Position numbers and translations under genes: made by a program
NCBI GenBank assembly: GCA_911728455.2
Contig: OU452227.1
Coordinates: forward strand, 13,904,110-13,968,109
DNA length: 64,000 nt
From: Marthasterias glacialis
Taxonomy: Eukaryota; Echinodermata; Asteroidea; Forcipulatida; Asteriidae
Reading direction: 5' to 3'
The notes under the pieces: model-generated
Told to the model about the DNA's origin: nothing
Database searches by the model: none
The model's input: only the letters and a program-made list of their open reading frames with translations
Shown: positions 59,801 through 64,000 of the stretch, piece after piece
Layout: every line of letters begins with the position of its first letter
Position numbering within the stretch: position 1 is the stretch's first letter

Positions 59801-60081
59801 CAGTTTATGAAATATGTACTTCTCTGCTACGTTATGAACACAAACTTGTTTACCAGTAAACATAAAATTGTTTACTGGTAAACCCAAATTTGTTTACCAG
59901 TAAACAGCTTTGTGATACTGGACACACAAACAGGAGTTATTGACAACCTACAACACTGACTCACCTTGATTGTCTGGTAGGATCCACTGTAGAGAAAGTT
60001 TCCGTTAGCAACCAGCGCCCTGACCCAGTGGTTCAATCCGGTCAGCTCACGCTTCAGCTCATGGGAATGCACGTCCCAAAC
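37085..60081 (-). CDS. TRAF7: TRAF7 orthologue, last five coding exons (5' partial)
   Basis: Joined on the complement: 60081-59965, 58001-57882, 48221-48090, 39880-39761, 37096-37085. This gives 166 residues and a TAA stop. Every exon is phase 0 and starts with V-W, the beginning of a WD40 unit. The residues include [62 protein letters not shown] and [17 protein letters not shown], which are nearly identical to human TRAF7. In vertebrates TRAF7 is a RING E3 ligase whose C-terminal WD40 propeller binds MEKK3 and promotes JNK/p38 signalling. The RING, zinc-finger, coiled-coil and first WD40 exons are beyond the window edge. The high conservation makes the identification firm. Confidence 0.96.
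39556..39650. repeat. TIR element, ACTAGTCCTA family, short
   Basis: GTGGATTTTACAAAGCACTA at left and CTAGTTTTGTGAAATGCACC at right; about 95 bp. Confidence 0.75.
39761..39880 (-). CDS. TRAF7: TRAF7 exon: last full WD40 blade
   Basis: Complement acceptor TTCGTTCAAG and donor GTAAGT. The 40 codons run [20 protein letters not shown], then [20 protein letters not shown]. Only a few residues differ from human. Phase 0 on both sides. Confidence 0.97.
40179..40358. repeat. TIR element with ATAGACCTTTATCA ends
   Basis: GATAGACCTTTATCATGCTG at left and TGTGATAAAGGTCTATATC at right; inner matched CACCATCTTGG / CAAGATGG. About 180 bp, MITE-like. Related copy at 17945. Confidence 0.75.
40409..40496. 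repeat. 19-bp inverted repeat hairpin
   Basis: CCACTGACGTCCTGGGTAT at 40409-40427 and its perfect inverse at 40478-40496; a third partial copy (CAACGTCCTGGGTTA) follows immediately. Confidence 0.85.
40882..41222 (+). repeat. tRNA-derived SINE, family 2, intact
   Basis: Head CGTGGCCGAGCGGTCAAGCG, B-box GGCTCGAGTCCC, body to ACTTCAAAAACCTGTCTT. Best plus-strand reference for the family. Confidence 0.88.
41787..41818. repeat. GA dinucleotide repeat
   Basis: Run of about 15 GA units in a TRAF7 intron. A shorter GA/GT run occurs at about 59091-59122. Confidence 0.95.
42101..42460. mobile_element. TTAA-flanked TIR element, copy 1
   Basis: TTAA, then AAGCCCCAGCTCAACATTGG at left; CCAATGTTGAGCTGGGGCTT, then TAA at right. 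Perfect inverted ends of about 24 bp bounded by TTAA on both sides. 360 bp, no coding. TTAA target sites are typical of piggyBac and Kolobok families. A second copy in opposite orientation is at 49049. Confidence 0.9.
42490..42690 (-). repeat. tRNA-derived SINE, family 3 (degenerate)
   Basis: GTGTGAACATGGGACCTCCA, then GTTTTGTCAATGATTTTGTT and GATTCAGAAGTCACACAACC align with the 8140 copy. Box sequences are damaged. Confidence 0.6.
42965..43498. repeat. Very long imperfect palindrome, about 250-bp arms
   Basis: AAAGGTTTGGTGAATTACTA at left and TAGT-like GTAATTCACCAAACCTTTAA at right. Further matched pairs inward: GTGCCTTCC / GGAAGGCAC, CACAAAAATAGGTCA / TGACCTATTTTTGTG, ATGGCTGG / CCAGCCAT. 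Confidence 0.88.
44017..44176. repeat. Foldback element with CAATGGGA ends
   Basis: Left CAATGGGAAAACTTTTGAGA, inner ACTGTCCTTTTT, inverse AAAAAGGACAGT, and right ACGTCTCCCATTG. A near-direct repeat AAAC(A/G)GAACACCCA flanks it (44002 and 44177), possibly a target duplication. Confidence 0.8.
44455..44770 (-). repeat. Dispersed repeat of about 310 bp, reverse copy
   Basis: Reverse complement of the 15680 copy: CCCATAGGAATTGCATTCAG, GGTAAAATTACACACAAACG and GAACCGGAAGTGG are shared. Confidence 0.75.
45408..45525. repeat. Short foldback element
   Basis: GGGCCCAAATTTCACGGCGC then TGCTTACCAGAG at left; CTCTGGTAAGCAGCGCCAGG then AAATTAAGCCC at right. Arms of about 30 bp. Confidence 0.7.
46825..47117 (-). 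repeat. tRNA-derived SINE, family 2, head missing
   Basis: Shows the body (GGTGCTGCGGCGCATTCAGC, ACCCCTTCTCTTAGCGATGA) but stops near the ATGTCCCATTCAAAGGACAA part, before the tRNA-like head. Confidence 0.75.
47242..47593. repeat. Long palindrome, about 165-bp arms
   Basis: GACTTGCTTAGTCACAAGTT and the inverse AACTTGTGACTAAGCAAGTC; outer AGCCATTT / AAATGGCT; inner GAGACAGTTGCTATGTCA / TGACATAGCAACTGTCTC. Confidence 0.9.
48090..48221 (-). CDS. TRAF7: TRAF7 exon: WD40 blade (second from end)
   Basis: Complement acceptor TTTCTCGTTAG and donor GTAAGT. The 44 codons contain [20 protein letters not shown], then [20 protein letters not shown] and RSLR. The human counterpart has [20 protein letters not shown] and [11 protein letters not shown]. 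Phase 0 on both sides. Confidence 0.97.
48860..49003 (-). repeat. tRNA-derived SINE, family 1 (degenerate)
   Basis: Reverse-complement copy with GGGATTCGAACCCATGACC (B-box complement). The head beyond the anticodon arm is scrambled. Confidence 0.65.
49049..49467. mobile_element. TTAA-flanked TIR element, copy 2 (inverted)
   Basis: TTAAAGCCCTAGCTTAACAT at left; ATGTTGAGCTGGGGGCTTTA at right. The interior matches copy 1 in reverse (AAATATCTTGATTTGTGCAA versus TTGCACAAATCAAGATATTT). Confidence 0.88.
50921..51102 (-). repeat. tRNA-derived SINE, family 1
   Basis: Reverse copy: CACCGATGTGTGTTTAAGCA body, complement B-box TTCGAACCCATGACC, then ACCAACTAGACTACCGAGAT head. Confidence 0.85.
51175..51501 (+). 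other. Small Cys-rich ORF, unknown, antisense in TRAF7 intron
   Basis: A 108-codon open frame lies on the strand opposite TRAF7. Its last third has the pattern C-x6-C-x4-C-x12-CC-x2-C ([15 protein letters not shown], then HCCGIC). An AATAAA at 51490-51495 overlaps the end of the frame. There is no clear signal peptide and I recognise no family. The cysteine spacing distantly recalls small disulfide modules such as PLAC or ShK, but does not fit either. It may be chance or an old retrocopy. Confidence 0.25.
51812..52155. repeat. Two adjacent inverted-repeat elements (CATAAAGCTGCT family)
   Basis: The first unit, 51812-52005, ends AAGCAGCTCTATGAAATTGG. The second begins GGGCCTAATTTCATGAAGCT and ends early at GCGGCTCTATGATAA. 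Confidence 0.7.
53730..53850. repeat. Dispersed repeat, copy with 57508
   Basis: AGAGGGTATGCACAGC, TTTCCTACAGTAAACTTACG, TTTTGACCTCA.TGAGGGCGC and ACTCATGACGTCA.GCGCATA recur at 57508-57628. A weaker relative lies near 52811-52870. Confidence 0.8.
53985..54305. repeat. Two tandem copies of an about 160-bp repeat
   Basis: GGCACCAAGGCAATG and AATTGCCTCCATCGCC-type blocks appear twice, with GCATTT(T/C)GGAC(A/G)GGAC at each unit end. Confidence 0.75.
55006..55405 (+). repeat. Tandem duplication, 211-bp unit
   Basis: CTGTGTGCTTAGTACTTGTT and CTGTGTGCTTAGTACTTGTC begin the copies. CAGTTCTAATCAAACAGG and AACATGGTTCTTCTTGATC are shared. The second copy also has ATGCCTAAC tripled. Confidence 0.88.
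55620..55812. repeat. Inverted-repeat element (CATAAAGCTGCT family)
   Basis: AAAGCCATAGAGCTGCTTAG at left, AGCAGCTCTATGAAATTGGG at right, interior TGCTTACCAGAATATGTTAC. Confidence 0.7.
57508..57628. repeat. Dispersed repeat, copy with 53730
   Basis: Same ordered blocks as at 53730, with more than 90 percent agreement by eye. Confidence 0.8.
57882..58001 (-). CDS. TRAF7: TRAF7 exon: WD40 blade (third from end)
   Basis: Complement acceptor CTGGTTGTAG and donor GTAAGT. The 40 codons run [20 protein letters not shown], then [20 protein letters not shown]. They are nearly identical to the human blade with [26 protein letters not shown]. Phase 0 on both sides. Confidence 0.97.
58384..58740 (+). 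repeat. Duplicated segment, about 226-bp offset
   Basis: AAAAACAGGCTACATTTT starts both copies (58384 and about 58611), each followed by a G run, GAAATTT..T, and GTTAAATGTACATGT. Confidence 0.75.
59847..59906. promoter_or_regulatory. Cluster of three palindromic forkhead-like sites
   Basis: TGTTTACCAGTAAACA at 59847-59862 and 59891-59906, with TGTTTACTGGTAAAC between at 59869-59883. Each holds two outward forkhead cores (TGTTTAC / GTAAACA). It lies in the intron about 60 bases past the donor of the TRAF7 exon ending at 59965. Function is inference; it could be a simple local repeat. Confidence 0.4.
59965..60081 (-). CDS. TRAF7: TRAF7 exon: WD40 blade (fourth from end)
   Basis: Read on the complement, acceptor CCATTTGAACAG and donor GTGAGT. 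The 39 codons begin [19 protein letters not shown] and end [12 protein letters not shown]. In human TRAF7 the matching blade reads [16 protein letters not shown]...[11 protein letters not shown]. Phase 0 on both sides. Confidence 0.96.
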
Positions 60082-60149
60082 CTGTTCAAATGGTAATAGA
60101 AAAAAAAAAACGCATACAATGAGTATTTACCAAAGGCATGTTTTACAAA

Positions 60150-60415
60150 TGGCGTGTCATCTCCAAGCAGTCAAGTGCGCTGGTTTCTGATCAGCAGAGT
60201 GTGGGTTCGAGTCCCAGTCTTGACACTTGTGTCCTTAAGCAAGACAGTTAACCATTATTGCTTCGTCCTTCGGATGGGACGTACAGCCATAGGTCCTGTG
60301 TTTTGTCAATGCACGTGAAAAAAACCAGTACACTAATCCTTAAGAGAAGGGGCTTGCCCCAGTGTTTCTGGCATGGTTGGCTGCAGGTTGTGCCACAGCA
60401 CATTGTAAACCATTA
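60150..60415 (+). repeat. tRNA-derived SINE, family 2
   Basis: B-box GGTTCGAGTCCCAG, then TTGCTTCGTCCTTCGGATGG and the GAAGGGGCTTGCCCCAGTGT body. The head is worn (CTCCAAGCAGTCAAGTGC). Confidence 0.8.
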
Positions 60416-60419
60416 AAAA

Positions 60420-60532
60420 AATCCACATACATTTTTGGTTGGGTTTTGAACCCACAACCTTTCTCATTCTAGAACCGATATCTTGACAGCTACCATGACT
60501 ACAAGAAAAACCAAGCTCGCTCGGTAATATAA
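60420..60532 (-). repeat. tRNA-derived SINE head, family 1 (degenerate)
   Basis: Contains GGGTTTTGAACCCACAACC and CATTCTAGAACCGATATCTT, a worn reverse copy of the family 1 head. It directly abuts the family 2 SINE at 60150-60415. Confidence 0.55.
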
Positions 60533-61741
60533 AAAATTGCAGGGGAAAAACGTAAAAGCAAAAAAACATAAGCAAATGATATTTGTTAGTATTTCCTACT
60601 TTATCATTGCTGTAAAGTACTTTACCTTGATTTATATAGAAAGTAAAGCATATCTGCAGCAGGGAACAAACCATGCACATTACTCTTTCATCGCTACTTG
60701 CAAGATTTCCCGTATTCTCTCTACTGGGAATTTTATTTTGTATAACAACAAGGTCCCTGGGAAAAATTGTTCTTCACCCCCCGTCACAAATCCTTTGTCA
60801 AATCTGAAAAAAATGTGGCAATTTTTCCAATGGTATTTTCCTGAATCCCTGCCAAAGCCCCTCTTCAACACGTCCGATAGGCCTGAGACAACTCCTTTCA
60901 GTATCAGCCTGGGTTGCACCATTCTTTATTGTCCCTATAACCTCCCCACCCCAACCCTGCCACACACACAATTCCAAGACCCAGAAACTTCAACACCGTG
61001 GTCCAACTGATGTGTGACGGAAGAATTAATCACAGCTCTGATCAACAACATCCTACCAGGTACGACCGAATGAAGGTGCGTAGCTTGTTGAGAGTCACTT
61101 TATAGAAATGCCATTCCAAAATATAAGTCATACATGTGGCTGGTAGTCCTATTTAATTTAGGATAACTTTAATTTAGGATAGTGAAAGACATTTGGGAAG
61201 AAGATTGTGGAAGACCAACCAAACATGGAAATGTGTGAATTCTCAGAACCGGTGTTTCTCCTGCCCATTCAAACGTGAGGTGGCCCACATCGCTACTTCC
61301 AGTGACCACCAGGCTTATTTTGTTGCCAATAACACCGCCTCACTGTCAAGATTTGCCAACAAGGAAATACTAGTAAATTTTTGTCAATTGTGAGCTTTTC
61401 CCCTTACCTCATAACTCATAAAATGGATGTGCAGATGTAATCACAGTAGTGCATTTGTGTGAGCGCTGCATTCTTGTCAGTTTGCAGACTGTATGCATTT
61501 TGTTTATACTACTAGACTAATATCAACTTGAATTTGGACCACCTCGCTCAGTTCTTTACCCAGGGGAAACACTGCTCAGAACTCCACAAAAAAATACACA
61601 ATTATCTGGTTTGTCTTCTACGGTCAAGCACCCGGAAGTCTACAATTGAATAATTACAACCCCAAACAACATGAATAATAGTCGGTCTTATTTATTAAGC
61701 ATTCTCAAACCAAGTATCAAAAGTGCCTTAACTACTATACT

Positions 61742-61999
61742 ATTAGCCTTTTTGGGGTATGGCGGATACTATAGGAGTGCACTGTTTGGTTTGGGTGTTT
61801 ACAAATTTACCCACACCAAATAGTGTCCTGGTAATGTGTCTACTATCTCAAAATGGCTTGTAATGTGTCCACCATTTTGAGATATGGGAGATATATTACT
61901 AGGGCACTAATTGGTTTGGTAAATTTGTCTGTGTACACCAAAACCAAACAGTGCACTCCTACTTTTATAGTGTCCGCCGTATCTCAAAAAGGCTAATTA
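61742..61999. repeat. Long palindrome, about 110-bp arms
   Basis: ATTAGCCTTTTTGGGGTATG and the inverse CGTATCTCAAAAAGGCTAAT; inner GGAGTGCACTGTTTGGTTT / AAACCAAACAGTGCACTCC is exact. Confidence 0.9.
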
Positions 62000-62103
62000 C
62001 TACCTCTATTCCTAAGGCCAGACTTTGGAAAACCTTTGCATCTATCATGGAGGACTCTGCTGTACTTCCAAACAATCCATCACTGTTTGAAACAATCCAA
62101 GAC

Positions 62104-62310
62104 TGGGTCCAATTCCATAGAGGTGCTTCAGCAAACAACAGTAGCTAAGCACAACAAAAGTTCTTACCAAAATAAGGTTACCAGCCAAAACACCATTCAA
62201 CATGTACCATATGTCATGTATGTGACTGGTGTCCTTCTCATTATTGTTTAACAAAAAGTTGTTAAACAATATTTGCTGATTTAAGCAGCTCCATGATATT
62301 GGGGCCCTGC
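62104..62310. repeat. Inverted-repeat element (CATAAAGCTGCT family)
   Basis: Left TGGGTCCAATTCCATAGAGG, right TTTAAGCAGCTCCATGATAT then TGGGGCCCTG. Same interior as the other copies. Confidence 0.65.
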
Positions 62311-63195
62311 ATGGTCTAATGTTCCTTATGTTGAAAAAAAGAGCAACAAAGTGAATGAACTCCAACGCACAGAGTCACTGACCATCCAACCTAATCACCA
62401 AACCTTATTGCTATCAATAGCTCCTTGAATAATCTGTTCCAGATCTAGATGGGGAAAAAACCCCAGCAAATACATTAGTTTGTTTCTGCAGTCTATCATA
62501 ACCCTTTCCTGACTTTGTGTTCCTGATTGAGCTTATCCTGTCAAAGAATTGACTTGGTAAAATGCAAAAACTTCCATGTTTCTTCTGAATGGGGCAATCT
62601 CCCCCCCCCCCAACAATCCTGCTTAAATGATACAGCACAATTCAACTGCACATTTCAAACCAGAAACAAGCACATGATTGACAGAAAGGAACTGGGCCAG
62701 CTGACAGCAATCAATCAAATCTAAATCAGGTCTTAACAATACACGACGTCCCCCCCCCCTTCTTTTATAAACCATCACCCCACATCTATCCTCATCCTCC
62801 TTAAAGTCATCGACTCTCATCACTTGAGTTGCTAAACACACACAGAGCCACCGGCAGAGCACGAATGATTGTAGATCATATTTCCTACGCTGATTTCCCG
62901 ATCGCTATTGAATTAAAGAATGGAGTCCACGGAGGAAATGTCAAGGGGAGCAGGATTCTTAAGAAACCAAAAGTTAGATAAGATTGTAAGCTTTGTGTGG
63001 CAGGGATCTGTAGATCTGAGTAGCTTTTCTCTGACACTCTGCATAGCCATCTCAGAGGCGTTGAGTTGAAGGGAAACTGACGGCTTGTCTTGTTTTATAT
63101 ACTCATCTAATTTGTCAAAAGTGTCAATCTGATGACAAAGATTGACCGCTAGAACTTCATCGTGCCAAGACTCTCTTCTTTTGAGTTCTCTGCAG

Positions 63196-63325
63196 ACCAG
63201 GGCCCGATTTCATGGCTCTGCCTACCGCCAAATTTTGCACTTAGGGCCCATAAATTCATGCACTTTTACAGGGCATCATAAGCGCAGAAATCAGTGGTAA
63301 GCATGGCAATGAAATTGGGCCTAGA
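63196..63325. repeat. Short foldback element
   Basis: Left AGGGCCCGATTTCATGGCTC and right ATGGCAATGAAATTGGGCCT are inverted copies. A member of the same broad group of elements ending in GGGCCC...TTTCAT. Confidence 0.65.
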
Positions 63326-64000
63326 ATGTTCTATACATGAGCAGGTATGCTTCGTTTTTGAAAGAGGAAGGGCACCAAGGCGTTTTCTTCTTGATAAAGG
63401 GCAACTCTATGAGGAAATTGTAAATTTCTTATGGAACATTTCAAGGGAAAAACAGAGAAAAGCAGCATTCCTCAGACTCACTGGCCTAGTTCCCAAACTA
63501 ACCCCAAATGGAATTTCTACACACATTACACATGATTTGTACATGGGGATCGCCTGGGGTTGATACAAATGAATACAATTTGGTCGCACACTAAATTTGT
63601 GGCGTCAAAGTTCGCCGAGCATTCCTCCCAAGCATAGAGGAGTCTCAATAGAGATGTAACCATAACCCACAATATACTTTTCCAATCATGACATACTGTA
63701 GATTCGCAAGCGGTGATAACTAATCCCATGGGTTGCTCTCACACACTCTTTTGATTGATACTTAATTTGAAGTTCTAATTTGAAACTCAATCCTGCGGGA
63801 GACGAGTGATTTATAAAAGGAGACCACATAAAGAAGAACTAAACACAACATTAACAAGCGGGAGGAGAGGTGACTTAATAAACTATTCCACACTTACCAG
63901 AAAACGGGAATAGTGTGGAAATGATATGGAGGCACATTGTTCATTCAAGGATTTAAGCAATTAGTGGCCATGGGGTCGCAAAGCCAAACAGTTTATATGT

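Larger units (their letters stand above)
60082..64000. other. TRAF7 intron running off the window
   Basis: SINEs at 60150-60532, palindrome 61742, element 62104 and foldback 63196. I searched the complement for the preceding blade (a V-W start and an SGS..AIK end) and found none, so the next exon should lie beyond 64000. Confidence 0.55.

Noticed and set aside
60537-61010. 157-codon open frame in the outer TRAF7 intron
   Set aside because: Begins in a degenerate SINE and has biased low-complexity composition; no domain.

Overview
This window is animal nuclear DNA: short exons with GT/AG splice sites, long AT-rich introns, and many tRNA-derived SINEs and short inverted-repeat elements. Protein similarity is to deep metazoan families. 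The SINE types (leucine/serine-tRNA-like heads ending in 'gccgagcggtc', bodies with 'cttcggatgggacgtaaag') and frequent ACATGTACATGTA strings remind me of echinoderm genomes, possibly a sea star. That assignment is an inference from recall, not a search.

Two protein-coding genes converge tail to tail. On the + strand, 343 to 28606 carries the last 17 coding exons of a TECPR1 orthologue (tectonin beta-propeller repeat-containing protein 1). They give 1081 residues in one continuous frame: a TECPR repeat, a long Ser-rich disordered segment, an ATG5-interacting helical segment, a PH domain, more TECPR repeats, the C-terminal dysferlin (DysF) domain, and the final TECPR repeats. The N-terminal TECPR repeats and first DysF domain lie upstream of the window. 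On the - strand, 60081 down to 37085 carries the last five coding exons of TRAF7, covering the C-terminal WD40 blades. The RING, zinc-finger and first WD40 exons lie beyond 64000.

Layout: 1-28.6 kb TECPR1 exons and introns; 28.6-34.15 kb TECPR1 3' UTR and the gap between genes, with SINEs at 32.2 and 33.4-34.1 kb; about 34.15-37.08 kb a probable long TRAF7 3' UTR; 37.08-60.08 kb TRAF7 exons separated by introns of 2.0 to 9.7 kb; 60.08-64 kb another TRAF7 intron with no exon seen. The two genes have no obvious joint function: TECPR1 works in autophagosome/lysosome membrane tethering and LC3 lipidation, TRAF7 in MEKK3/JNK-linked ubiquitin signalling.

The most notable observations are: (1) a second, diverged copy of the TECPR1 C-terminal exon at 22960-23025 with its own acceptor and stop, apparently an alternative last exon, and a third partial copy at 31102-31165; (2) two LC8 (dynein light chain)-type TQT motifs and a SUMO synergy-type motif in the TECPR1 disordered segment; (3) a TTAA-flanked inverted-repeat element present twice in opposite orientation in TRAF7 introns; (4) many long palindromes (up to about 530 bp) that would fold in pre-mRNA; (5) a 17-bp palindromic minisatellite inside an inverted-repeat element; (6) a cluster of three palindromic forkhead-like sites beside a TRAF7 exon. 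I found no bacterial-type system, CRISPR array or rRNA, and no tRNA gene that is not better explained as a SINE head.
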